Positions 49,801 to 57,500 of a stretch of 64,000 nucleotides of DNA are shown here, in pieces. The number at the start of each line of letters is the position of its first letter. The first letter of the stretch is position 1. This stretch comes from Owenia fusiformis. Lineage: Eukaryota > Annelida > Polychaeta > Sabellida > Oweniidae. Under the pieces are notes generated by a model. The model saw only the letters and a list, made by a program, of their open reading frames with translations, had not been told where the DNA came from and searched no databases. The position numbers and the translations under genes were made by a program. Location of the stretch: contig CAIIXF020000001.1 in assembly GCA_903813345.2 (NCBI GenBank), positions 49,867,885 through 49,931,884 of the forward strand, read 5' to 3'.

Positions 49801-50789
49801 GGACAAAAATAAATGACAGGTCGATTTTCGATCACCATTTCCTAATTATGGTGGTCTGAAAGCCCATAATTTCAAATATTGTCTAGATATAGACTATATC
49901 CCTTAAAATTTGTATATTTTATATTTTGTATAATCTCATCCACTGATGTATGGCCTCTTGTAAATTCTCTTATTTTTAACATGGGAAATCCTCACTTCAG
50001 CAAATCCACCTGTCATTTATTTATGTCCCCAACTGTAGAGTCAGTACGTCTATTTCCAAACACCCCCATCAAAAAATGTAGTTAGCTTGGCTGTACTGCA
50101 CATCTATGCTATGATTCTATATATATTATGTGTATTATCCATGGTAGAATGCATTTGCAGAAAAAATTACGAAAAATTGTAAAAAATATCTGGGTTATTC
50201 CATTTTTACTACAAGGTATTTCAGGGGGGTAATTCCGAACAGGAGTTTTTTTGGGGGGTAAATCCGAACACTTGCATGGGGGTAATTCCAAACACTTAAC
50301 TTAAACTTAATTTTTTTAATTATTAGATTGATGGTATATCATTATATGATACCCTTAACTTATGATACTGGATCCTGTCACCCCTGCATATCAAGAAACC
50401 CAAATTTAAATCATTTATTACTGACATCTATTTATTTAAACGCACAGAGTTTGTGGGGGTAATTCCAAACACTAGCATGGGGGTAATTCCGAACACCTAA
50501 ATCATCATAATTGATTATTTTATTGTAAGATTGTTGGTATACATCATTATATTGTATCTTTCAGGCTATAAATATTATGTAGAGGTAGTAGAGGTACTAT
50601 TATTCAATTCAATGATCTGCTTGCCATTATTTGGAACCCGTTCGTGTTTACCCCCCTGTTTGGATTTGGACGTATTGACTCTATTTTAATTTTTTCAAAA
50701 TTTTTCAGATAAATATATGATTTTCACTTACTGTACGTCTTTCCAAGCGCTTCAAACAATAGATCACGTTTCACTCCAATTATAGGCAT
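16867..50789 (-). CDS. FARSB: Phenylalanine-tRNA ligase beta subunit, complete, 18 exons
   Basis: Cytosolic PheRS beta subunit, partner of FARSA in the alpha2-beta2 enzyme that charges tRNA-Phe. Exons, 5' to 3': 50732-50789, 49245-49300, 48946-49043, 48454-48510, 46878-46947, 46493-46552, 45964-46019, 45361-45511, 44687-44795, 44182-44314, 43617-43668, 42102-42163, 20118-20224, 19659-19840, 18294-18386, 17821-17938, 17329-17481, 16867-17018. They total 1767 nt: 588 codons plus stop, essentially the length of the human protein. All junctions are GT-AG and keep phase. Diagnostic stretches are [32 protein letters not shown] (B3/4 region follows), [26 protein letters not shown] (B5), [16 protein letters not shown] and [10 protein letters not shown]. 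Intron 12 (20225-42101) is 21.9 kb, interrupts the B5 domain after 320 codons, and holds three genes on the other strand. Other introns are 0.1-2.4 kb, one enlarged by a mariner element. Confidence 0.97.
19464..19482. repeat. Run of 19 C
   Basis: A homopolymer in FARSB intron 14. Similar G runs occur at 45231-45242 and 54846-54862. In each case it sits in an intron or between genes and has no coding role. Confidence 0.9.
20491..20728. repeat. Tandem duplication of a 119 bp unit in FARSB intron 12
   Basis: Two adjacent copies (20491-20609 and 20610-20728) both contain ATTGAAAAATG, CCCAATAAGAAACCAGTT and TTTATTGCCAGGAGTGAAAA. They differ at a few positions. Just downstream, 20950-21175 shows three looser copies of an approximately 90 bp unit around ATAAACCAATTA. 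Confidence 0.75.
21906..22342 (+). promoter_or_regulatory. Upstream region of GPCR copy A, conserved with copy C
   Basis: Upstream of copies A and C the sequence aligns (21906-22170 with about 28740-28890), sharing blocks such as ATTTCTGCC, GCTAATATYCCC and ATGCATGTTA. Copy B has the same block split by a MITE. Conservation may simply reflect recent duplication of the whole unit, so a promoter role is an inference from position. I see no convincing TATA box. Confidence 0.35.
22343..25286 (+). CDS. mGluR-like class C GPCR, copy A (nested in FARSB intron 12)
   Basis: Exons 22343-24445 (701 codons) and 24783-25286 (167 codons plus TAA), phase 0, 868 residues. Domain order is as in copy B: signal peptide, Venus-flytrap domain, cysteine-rich linker (about 508-565), seven helices. 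The intron falls inside helix 4, between ALITIQ and VGISVGV. The 337 bp intron is closely similar to that of copy B, so the copies duplicated recently as genomic DNA, not as retrocopies. At the mGluR side-chain Arg position it has His (MQHVEAV) where B and C have Leu. The linker reads CGVGE and CYAND where B and C have CDVGE and CYPND. The C-terminal tail is short and variable. No break or frameshift. It is transcribed against FARSB. Confidence 0.9.
25287..26459. other. Non-coding interval after GPCR copy A
   Basis: 3' UTR and intergenic sequence. It aligns in pieces with the region after copy C (for example GATATGAGGGTCATTTGCTTC occurs at 26122 and near 33972). After copy C an AATAAA lies at 33052-33057; in copy A the matching position reads AATAGC, and another AATAAA occurs near 25626. 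No gene seen. Confidence 0.45.
26460..27570. repeat. 135 bp tandem repeats, direct then inverted
   Basis: Three direct copies of a unit of about 135 bp start near 26820, 26955 and 27090, each with GTGGAGCGATTTTGTTCATA and GCCATTTT words. Inverted copies follow at about 27265-27480, so the block folds back on itself. A diverged unit and a GTCCGTCCGTCC run lie at 26500-26530. No protein-coding frame is supported. Confidence 0.75.
27575..28400. repeat. Dispersed repeat, first copy (GGAC-run end at right)
   Basis: Begins near AAGGACCCACGGTCCT and ends at a run of GGAC units and GTTCACTGTGTGAGCC. It is present in reverse orientation at 55312-56340 with high similarity throughout, including TTGACCTTTCGAAGGTCA-type words. 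Non-coding; length and shape suggest a non-autonomous transposon. Confidence 0.8.
28954..32526 (+). CDS. mGluR-like class C GPCR, copy C (nested in FARSB intron 12)
   Basis: Exons 28954-31050 (699 codons) and 32023-32526 (167 codons plus TAA), phase 0, 866 residues. It starts [12 protein letters not shown], a clear signal peptide with three extra residues relative to A and B, and lacks their upstream MNxDK extension. The Venus-flytrap domain, cysteine-rich linker and seven helices are intact, with the same intron position in helix 4. The intron is 972 bp because of an inserted block (about 31199-31918). The side-chain Arg position is Leu, as in B. It is more like B than A in the linker (CDVGE, CYPND). 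It lies 3.7 kb downstream of copy A in the same direction, so A and C are a tandem pair while B is inverted on the far side of the FARSB 3' end. Confidence 0.9.
31199..31918. other. Insertion in the intron of GPCR copy C
   Basis: The introns of copies A and B continue directly from GTATGRCCTG to the ATATCTACTTTA region, whereas copy C has about 700 bp extra here. It contains a 91-codon minus-strand frame (31256-31531) and an overlapping plus-strand frame, neither recognisable. No clean inverted ends were found. Probably a transposon remnant. Confidence 0.5.
33339..33879. mobile_element. TA-flanked MITE, 541 bp
   Basis: Left end CAGGGTGACACAAAAACACC; right end the inverted GGTGGTGTTTTTTGATGTG followed by ACCCTATAG; TA on both sides. 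Longer subterminal pairing includes GTTTGGAATAACT with AGTTATTCCAAAA, and GTGTTCAATGGAAAAAAGAT with its counterpart. Non-coding, mariner-like by its TA flanks and CAGGGTG tip. Confidence 0.75.
33880..36838. other. Non-coding interval before the ankyrin gene
   Basis: A+T-rich sequence without a supported gene. An untranslated first exon of the ankyrin gene is expected somewhere here, because a TTTTCAG acceptor sits 17 bases before its start codon, but I cannot place it. Confidence 0.4.
36839..38755 (+). CDS. Ankyrin-repeat protein with a Pro-rich heptad tail
   Basis: A single uninterrupted coding exon of 638 codons, nested in FARSB intron 12. I chose ATG 36839 (MVKIQDLE) because the longer frame upstream (from 36794) reads through an intron acceptor, CACATTTTCAG, ending at 36822. 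Residues about 82-215 form four ankyrin repeats (for example [19 protein letters not shown] and [19 protein letters not shown]). The rest is predicted disordered: a Lys/Arg-rich stretch near 335-350 ([14 protein letters not shown]), then a tandem heptad of the type EPPRVIR/H at about 441-525, encoded by a 21 bp repeat. There is no membrane segment. It is likely a protein-binding scaffold; I cannot name an orthologue. Confidence 0.85.
   Translation: MVKIQDLEAAEMTADAEKLVKAILKGESSHVSDVIKEFKSKGKPLETVVKTKLSINDLRSIQNVSESNTALISWIALSGLKTMTPFHIAGLVDGRTIVEVFLEETNIDVDYRTPDNITILHLASFAGYLALVETLVNVYKADLTLEDDWGRVATHYAAAGGHLAVVKYLVSKKADPIVRDKAGRTAVMYAWDKQKYDVVEYLQTFDGGHEEGHVPMYGTPQGEFVRLPFNAGTDPVDPPKEVFRSNPIYDYNAEAIETNMKAMNVGDNTAKEGESTSDDILGPATQMHLFERPAIPKDNIKHPNPEDTEIPPWKHYDIPPRKVFTKAELAKRKKEAEKRKSKKKHKLYDELDKFPDYSDHMYADEEPQYPFAELHPQPMQQYFDPQYYYDDQAPAYPIYTQSIQRNIEQRPPLFSYQEDEYPEPEREIIYTIPQPSTSEPVRVIQDPQRIIQEPQRIIQEPPRIIREQRVINEPPRVIREPPRVIREPPRVIHEPPRVIHEPSRVIHEPSRVIYGPSRVIHEPPISRAVSHRPDVIEERREVLRPHVEVMRRPTTRVLPDGVVVQQYPIQPPENGIPTRTIRKIPPPRQSERDGRRDPYLYGQAPGPTQELYRPPQDRYSRSSSNYVRKSQNEDSRRH
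38167..38410 (+). repeat. 21 bp coding tandem repeat in the ankyrin gene
   Basis: About eleven copies of a 21 bp unit (consensus CCAAGAGTCATTCRTGAGCC) encode the [14 protein letters not shown] heptads. Copies are nearly identical in the 3' part (38260-38410) and degenerate at the 5' edge. This suggests recent slippage expansion from one end. Confidence 0.85.
38778..38783 (+). terminator. Candidate poly(A) signal of the ankyrin gene
   Basis: AATAAA 22 bases after the TAA stop. Plausible but very close; not tested against transcript data. Confidence 0.5.
38907..40769. mobile_element. 1.86 kb transposon-like element with 70 bp terminal inverted repeats
   Basis: The left end CACGGTGTCCGATACTACCC and the right end (inverted) match over about 70 bp with few differences. 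The element is inserted in a GCTATATGTACATG minisatellite: TATAT-rich satellite sequence flanks both sides. Its minus strand contains a C2H2 zinc-finger exon (39861-40126), so it may be a degenerate autonomous transposon or a carrier of captured coding sequence. I do not recognise the superfamily. Confidence 0.75.
39861..40126 (-). CDS. C2H2 zinc-finger exon inside the 1.86 kb element
   Basis: On the minus strand an acceptor TGTAATTTCAG (ending at 40127) is followed by 88 open codons to a TAA at 39861-39863. The frame starts with two bases of a split codon, then [16 protein letters not shown]. It contains a textbook zinc finger: Cys-X2-Cys-X12-His-X4-His, within the first 25 residues. The sequence after it ([17 protein letters not shown]) is of ordinary composition and ends in LQIFNSK. 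There is an in-frame stop just upstream of the acceptor and no ATG before the finger, so it needs an upstream exon that I could not identify. It may be the last exon of a transposon protein or a stranded fragment. Confidence 0.5.
40770..41000. repeat. Minisatellite of about 36/72 bp (GCTATATGTACATG)
   Basis: Units with TACATGTGTGCTATATGTAC and ATGCATAGGTATGCTATATG alternate, giving a higher-order period of about 72 bp repeated nearly perfectly twice. Degenerate copies continue to about 41115 and also precede the 38907 insertion. The 78-codon frame at 40748-40984 is a product of this repeat. Confidence 0.8.
42535..42830. repeat. Inverted repeat carrying CACGTG and TGACGTCA sites (FARSB intron 11)
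   Basis: GGCCCCCACGTGAT (42588-42601) is mirrored by ATCACGTGGGGGCC (42765-42778). Between them are a second CACGTG (near 42615) and a full palindromic ATGACGTCAT. Could be a small fold-back element or an enhancer; no evidence separates these. Confidence 0.5.
45179..45272. repeat. 94 bp inverted repeat with a G run (FARSB intron 8)
   Basis: AGTCTTGCCTCAAGACCCCTAG on the left pairs with the inverted CAGGGTCTTGATACAAGACTAG on the right; the right half contains the G run. Looks like a miniature element or hairpin. Confidence 0.55.
47130..48164. mobile_element. Fold-back mariner-like element, 1035 bp
   Basis: Ends CAGGGTGTCCAATAAATAAG and its inverse, flanked by TA. The arms pair over at least 200 bp from each end (including AGGCGGGGCAAGTTTGTTTACG), and the pairing resumes through the centre. 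The element lies in FARSB intron 4 and makes up much of its length. It holds decayed transposase sequence in both orientations, so it is an inverted dimer of a mariner 3' half. Confidence 0.85.
47440..47705 (-). pseudogene. Mariner transposase C-terminal remnant
   Basis: The minus strand encodes [20 protein letters not shown], the hallmark around the third catalytic Asp of mariner transposases, then, after an in-frame [23 protein letters not shown] and a short tail ending near [16 protein letters not shown]. The N-terminal half and first two catalytic Asp residues are missing. A second, inverted copy of the same tail lies at about 47725-47860 on the plus strand. Not functional. Confidence 0.85.
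49794..50035. mobile_element. 242 bp TA-flanked MITE
   Basis: CAGTTGGGGACAAAAATAAA at the left, inverted at the right with one base different, flanked by TA. It lies upstream of FARSB exon 2, in intron 1. Non-coding. Confidence 0.8.
50038..50681. mobile_element. 644 bp TA-flanked element abutting the previous one
   Basis: GAGTCAGTACGTC at the left mirrors GACGTATTGACTC at the right. Its left TA (50036-50037) is also the right TA of the 49794 element. Inside, GGGGTAATTCCGAACAC-type units occur about five times (50220-50290, 50455-50500). It ends about 50 bp before FARSB exon 1. Confidence 0.7.
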
Positions 50790-51779
50790 ATCTTCAATGT
50801 ATCTATTTTATAAAATATATGCAAATAACACACTAAATCCCGATAATATTGATATATCTGACGCAACGTGAAGTATGCCGGAAACGCAGGAACAGTCAAT
50901 TTTGCAAACAATCTCGATGTAGCGAAAAGCTTGGAATGGAAAAATAAAATAAATTGTACAAAGTTTGAGACAACGTCGTTCCTGTAAACATTTAAAAATG
51001 AAATGTTATGGAGTGAAAATGCCGAAGCCTTTGTCTTGCAATAAGAATTGAAATCTAGTAAAAAATGATTATGATATTTGAGACGTCAGTTTAGATTATC
51101 TGAGGTAGGTGATTGCGTATGCAATTTCATCGTCAACTTTTGTTTTATTCAATAATATTGAGTCAAATAATCAACAATGTTACTTGTAAGCCTAGAAATA
51201 CATAGGATCTAACTTAGATTTTGAAAAATTCAAGTTGCTAAATTGCTCAAGCTCACCCAAGTGCAGTACTGTCAACCCCTAAAGATTTTCTCGCGGGACA
51301 GATTTTTTAGACCCAGTTCGCGGGATTTAGCGGGACATGTACTAAATTCGCGGGATTTTGCGGGACATTTAAGACAGATGTTTTAGACAACGTGCCCTAA
51401 ATTTGCGGGATTTCGCGGGACATCCACCTAAATTTGCAGGATGTCCCGGGACATTCAAGGGATTTGCGTGATTGGGACTAATGTAAAAGCATGTTAAAGT
51501 ACTTAAATCAAACTTCCAGATACTGATTAATCAAATATATGCACCGTTGCATTATAACTTAAATAAACGTCAACACAATTTTACAAAATACGCATAGGTA
51601 TATTATTAAACTTTATTGTAATTTATCAAAAACAAAAACCATGCTTCAGGTGTGAGTAGTACTAACACGAAATTCAAAAATTCGGAACAATACTTTGCAC
51701 TTCTGGCGTCGTGACCAACTATGAAACGCTTACCCCCATAATGTTATATATTAAAATGTACCTATTCATATACTGTAGG

Positions 51780-51805
51780 CATGGGCTTTCAATTGAAAGC
51801 CCATG
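51780..51805. repeat. Perfect 26 bp palindrome matching MITE ends
   Basis: CATGGGCTTTCAA joined directly to its reverse complement. The sequence equals the terminal repeat of the 15361-15886 MITE (CATGGGCTTTCAA...). It therefore looks like both ends of such an element with the interior deleted. Confidence 0.85.
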
Positions 51806-51862
51806 ATATAGGGGTTCGATTAATCTACATCAAATTATAGGGAATGAGGTTACTTTTCTAGA

Positions 51863-52371
51863 TAGGGTTTGTAGAAAAAACCGGGTACCGGGTAGTAAAT
51901 CCTCCATGCTGGGTTCAAACTTGGTACCCGGTCGAAAAAACCGGGTACCCAAAAAACGAAATATACGAATATACAACATAATTAGATCATTAGAAAACGT
52001 GTAAGATTTGTTTTGAATTTACAAAAATGTATGTAACTTCCTTCAAAATTGCGCTAGAAGCTTCAAATGAAAAGCATTTTAAGGCTCTTTTCTTCCTTTA
52101 TCATCATAACCAATGAAAATATGGCCATGACGATAGAGGAAGAAAAGAGCCTTAAACTATGCTTTTTATTTGAAGCTTCTAGCTCAATTTTGAAGGATGT
52201 TCCATACATTTTTGTGAATTCAAAACAAATCTTACACGTTTTCTCATAATCTAATTATGTTATATATTCGTATTTTTCGTTTTTTTGGGTACCCGTTTTT
52301 TTGACCGGGTACCAAGTTTGAACCCAGCATGGAGGATTTACAACCCGGTACCCAGTTTTTTCTACAAACCC
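51863..52371. mobile_element. About 510 bp near-perfect fold-back nested in the hAT-like element
   Basis: Arms of about 240 bp start AGGGTTTGTAGAAAAAACC, contain GGTACCCGG words and ATCCTCCATGCTGGGTTCAA, and are separated by a centre of about 30-40 bp near 52110. The inner arm sequence (GCTAGAAGCTTCAAAT) recurs at 62815-62890 within a different transposon. The 60-codon frame at 52067-52249 is part of the arm. Confidence 0.85.
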
Positions 52372-53359
52372 TTTCTACATATCAGCGTCCATTTATTGTA
52401 ACTCGCGTTTGCTAACATTTGCTCAGTTCTGAGATGAAAGCCAAACGGGTAGTAAAAAGGCCAACGTTGGAACTGTTTGTGACCTACATCCCTATTTTCG
52501 TAATTAAAATGAAAGTTGAACCCTTCCTCTTTATTTTGATACCAAACAACAGCATGCTAGGTACTTACAACAAGGTAAACTTTACTCCTCAAAAGTGCAA
52601 AAACTTAGCTTCTTATATAAGATAAGATAATCACAATATAGGGGATTGCAACAATTTCGGAAATTCGCGGAGGTTAAAGCCACATTTGCGGGACTTCGCG
52701 GGACATTGCGGGACACGCGAATTAGCCTAATTTTGATCAAATTCGCGGGATAATCCCGCCATTCGCGGGACACTTGACAGCTCTGCAAGTGCAATGACTT
52801 TCCATTCTCCGAATTTCACTTACCACAAACATGAGCTTTCAATGGATGACTCCTGGATGACACAGTCGTCAATTTGCATTTGTAGGGGAGATGCGTCGAA
52901 CCTCTACTATGGGGTTGTTTTGCCATGGGGCTATTTCGATCATGGGGCTTTTTCGACATTGGCTTATACATGTATTTCCGAATCACGAAGCCTGCCATGT
53001 TTTTGAAAAGTTTTAAAAATAAATCTCCCCTAGCACAACTACATGTAACTAATGAAGATAGTAGTGTAACAATCCAGATAAACAAAATTAAGCCACTACA
53101 GCTGGGCTGTAGTTATAAATTGCTACCAAGTCTTTACTCCCCTCCCCCTTTGAAAGGACCACACCCTCGTGATCAGCCCTGCTATATTTTTTCATCTGAA
53201 TGCAGATTTTGGCTACTTTTGAGTTTTGCTTTTTTGTTCAAGTAGAATTGATTTCCTCATTGTAAATGACACTTTTCAAGTAACAAGCTTTTGGTATGTG
53301 AAATATTTTTAGGCTTTGTATAAAAAACCTCCTACCTCGTACCCACTTACCTGGGACCT

Positions 53360-54235
53360 GATACAGTCTTTAAAGGGTTTAATTTTAAAGAAGTTATTAA
53401 ATCTTAGTTTATGATGAATAATAGATGAATTAATGCACCAAATGCCACCCATATGCCTTTATTTATGGATCTGTCATCTGTCTAGTCATAAAATAAAGCC
53501 GGAATTGCAGAAATGTTAATAATTTAAGCTATTTTGATTTCATGTCTGCTTTTGATTTCTCGAAATGATTTTTGTTGGTCGGTCAGTCTGGCTTTGTATA
53601 AAAAACCTTGTACCCACGTAGGTGGATCTTGACACAGTCTTTGAAGGGTGCAATTTTTAAATGTTTTAAAGATTATTATTTATTCTCAGTTTTTGCTTAA
53701 TTATAGAGTAAATTGTGATAATGTTCCTTTTATGAAGCGGGGAAGTAAAAACATTACTAATAGAAATTATAGAAAGCATTGGACGATCCTTTAGAAGCAT
53801 TTAAAATCGAATCCACGGCAAAATTTGAATAATTGAAATATTCACTCGCGGACGTCACAGATCACACTTTCGGTTTAATAATCGAAAAAATATTATTATG
53901 AATTTGTCCGATATCTGCTCAAATATGGTATGTATAGTACAAATATGGTATGTTGATTGTTAAATTACAAAATAGGTAGGGTAAAGAATATGTCAAAGTC
54001 TTATGATCTTGTCCAAGAAGCAATATTTTGTCACTTGTCTCTCCCAGAATTCCTTTAACCTTTTTTCGATACCAGTTTCATTTTATGGCTAGACAGTTGA
54101 CAGATCCATCGATTCATCTATAATTCAAGATAAACTAAGGTTTATATTCTAATAATCTAATAATAATTCTAATAATCTTCTTAATAATGTTTAAAATCGA
54201 ACCCTTCAAAGACTGTATCAAAGACTTTATTATAT
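53360..54235. mobile_element. Degenerate inverted-repeat element between FARSB and CCDC17
   Basis: The left block about 53365-53515 (GTCTTTAAAGGGTT, GGATCTGTCATCTGTCTAG, CATAAAATAAAGCCGG) is mirrored at about 54080-54225. A third partial direct copy (GTATAAAAAACCTTGTACCC, AGTCTTTGAAGGGT) lies at 53590-53660. No gene seen in 52794-54523 outside this. Confidence 0.55.
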
Positions 54236-54523
54236 TGCCTTTACAGTTTACAATCACTGATTGGATCAATTAATAATCTAATTATACGTATTCCTGGTCG
54301 TGGTCAGTGGTCACAGTTTCATGTACCTACTAAATTTGGTCACTCTGTAGCTAGTATTTTGTAAAAACACACAATTTGGGGTTCAGTGTGTATAGATTTT
54401 TAATTTTTGCTAGTTTGGACTTAGAATTCAATGTGAAAAATCATGGCTACTAGCCCAGTATTCAGTGTTGACCTGTCAGTAAAAACATTTCCTACTTCTA
54501 GGAATCTGGCGCTTTAGACTAAG

Positions 54524-57500
54524 ATGGCTTCGTTAAATACATCACTGAAGTGCAAGGAATGTAAGATGATATTCTCCAACCCGAATCAGTTGTCCATTCA
54601 TAAACAAAAATTCTGTGGAGGCCTGGCTGGATCAAGTCAGGTATGTATATTATAAATGCTACTCATGTGTTAATATTGTGTTCTGTAGAGTTGGAAAGTA
54701 TAAGGGAGCTTTAACTTCTACTGGTTGATATTTGATAGATGGCCCCGGGAGTCCAGATTGAATATTGACCACCAGAAGTAAAAGCCTAAAATAAACAAAG
54801 GAAACTGACAGGTGATATGCATTGGCGTCGGAAGAGGAGGGCATTGGGGGGGGGGGGGGGGGCGACTGCCCCCCCTTTTTTCCCAGATTTATTTAGATTT
54901 GAAACCAAGCCTAGAATTAAAAGCTCTAGAGCTAATTAAAGTGCTGCTCTTCATACAATTAGGTACATTTACATAAAATATGATATACTGAACTGAGCTT
55001 TACTGGTCAGTGTTCAATTTTACAGGGTTCAAATTCATCACCTGAAAATACCTGGAACTCTAAAGTTAAAGATTTGGAGAAGCTTAAACAAGTCAGACAA
55101 CAAAACCGCTCCCAGAGGGATCGTGAAGAGAGACAACTTCTCACAAACTTTAGAGAAACTCCTCCACCCCAGAAGTCACCAAAACAACCTAGTCAGGTGT
55201 TGTCAGTGAGACATTCACCAGATACAAGACCGCAATCCCAGGTTAGTTGTATTCAGTGTAGATCAGTTTGGAAAATTTTATATTTTCTAATTTAAAGCCT
55301 CATCAAGTGTTTTTGGCTCACACAGTGAGCCTATGGGATTGACCAGGCGTCCGTCCGTCCGTCCGTCCGTCCGTTGGTCCGTCCGTTGGTCCGTCCGTCT
55401 GTCCGTCCGTCCGTCCGTCTGTCCGTCAACATTGGCCGCACAAATTAAAACTGCTATTCGGATTGAGTCATATCCACATTCATTTTATGCATAGTCATAA
55501 TGCCTATTTGACCTATCATCGCCATTTCCCAAGTTCGCCCGGTTTCCGAGAAATTGCGGATTTTGACGTCAAAAAGTCAAATTTTCTGTAAATACTAGAC
55601 ACTTTGTTGAAGTAGAACTTTCAAATAACTTTTAGTAGTTGGTGTATATGCAACTTATGTCCTCTGAAGATTTCAAAGCTCTTGGAATTACGGTTTTTGG
55701 TGTTTACTCTATAAAATTTGAAAAAAAGTAGGACTTAGTCATTTTCAGGAAACTTTCTCATGTATAAAGTCAATGGCAGGTTTTGTGATTGACAAGATTC
55801 TTAAAGTTTCCCTTATACTTGATCATTTCCTGCAATAAATTACATCATTAATAGATTCAAGCATTCCCTACATATTTCTCAATATATGTCAGCATCAAAT
55901 TTTTACCGTTTTTGAGATATTTGACGTCAAAAAACAGTAAAAATAAGTTATTTTTCAACTTGCTTCAATTTGACCAAATTTTTTTATGAAAATCATCTAC
56001 AAGTTGCCAGGAGTTCAAATCTGACATTAGTTTTAGGATTTGACCTTTACTTGATCTTCAGTGACCTTCGAAAGGTCAAAAAGTTGATTTTTCAAATTGA
56101 TTTTTGGATGTAAATTTAGGTCAGCTTAATCACAAAATACCTTACTGAGCTGTGAATAAGTAAAATTTTCAAGGTCAAAGGTCATCAAACTAGGTCACAC
56201 AACTATGCTTTCTAAGTTTCTCAAAGTTCGAGACTACAAATCCAAATCAATATTTTTGTTTGAAAGTCAGGATATAAATTCCTCTGAAGGTTCCAAACTG
56301 TGTGAGCAGAGGACCGTGGGTCCTTCATTTTAGATCTTAAAGGTCCTTTGTAAAGTTTAAACCATTTTGGCTTTATAGTGTAGCCTTGCCCAATGTTATC
56401 AAAATGTCATGTGTTAGAATTTTGGTTTTAATAAGTTTGATGAAAAATGAAAATGTGTAATTGAGTGATGAAATGCCATAATAGCTAGTGAATTTTCAAC
56501 TGAAGGGGATTACTATACAAATATTTTATTCCATTGAATAAAAATGGTGCATCTTTAACAAGCAATATTCCCTGAAAGCCTAGTCTGTATACTTATGCTT
56601 TATTGTTACTTGCAATTGCAGCATGAGCTTACAAAGGAGAATACAAACAGCAGACAAGAGCAGGATAACCAAGCACAAATGATTCACAATAGAAAACTTG
56701 CAGATATACAGAACATTGGGAAATCTTTGGAGCAAAGGAGAGAAGGTTGGTTTTTATTTGTAACAATGCTGTTTGTATGTTACCTTATTGTATTATATAG
56801 ATATAGGATTTTATTAGTACTGATGCCCTTTTAGGGCCAAACGTACATCCGATATACAATTTTCAATAAGAGTAAATATAGCAATAAAGTAAAGAAAATA
56901 GGATTACATTCTTCAAATGACATATATAAAATGTTACTTTGATATAAGAATCCTGTCTCTACCAATCATTAGATACTTTATCATGTCAGCAGATTCTTTT
57001 AATATGATCCCCTCACTCGTCAATAGAAAAATTGTCTTTTGGTGATCATTCATGTTTTTAAAATTACTACACAGGTTTTCAAGTTTTTCAATATGGGATT
57101 TTCTGATAAACTCCAATTTTTTACATTTGATTAAAAAGTTTGTTTCATCTTCTATAACCGAGTCCTTACATATTTTACAAAATCGACTATTAAGATCAGT
57201 AATTGGTTTTGTATATCGGCCTCTCTCTATCTCTAGATTGTGGGTACTTATACATAATCTAGTTAAATGTTTAGCGTTTGAAAGTGTCGTTTCTGAAAGG
57301 TAGTGTTCAAACCCAAAGTGCGATTTTAGTTGTTTAAATAATCTAAGTTTCCCCCCATTCCCACTTATCAGATTCTTCCAATATACTTGATATCTCTCTA
57401 TTAATTTCTTTTTGACTTTAATAGCAAGCCTATTTGTGCTCTTCATCAGACATTTTTATTTTAATATGGCACAGTATATTTTTGAGTTGTTTGTGCCATG

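Larger units (their letters stand above)
51266..52785. mobile_element. hAT-like element with CGCGGGA arrays, 1.52 kb
   Basis: Ends are CAGTACTGTCAA and, inverted, CAGAGCTGTCAA. A perfect 8 bp direct repeat, CAAGTGCA, flanks it (51258-51265 and 52786-52793), as hAT transposons make. Subterminal regions carry arrays of GCGGGAyrtt units (51290-51450 and 52665-52775) that face each other as an inverted pair. Two further structures are nested inside: a 26 bp palindrome (51780-51805) and a fold-back (51863-52371). No transposase gene is visible. Confidence 0.85.

Noticed and set aside
52925-53245. 106-codon plus-strand frame between FARSB and CCDC17
   Set aside because: No homology that I recognise, no splice context, overlapped by an equal-length frame on the other strand.
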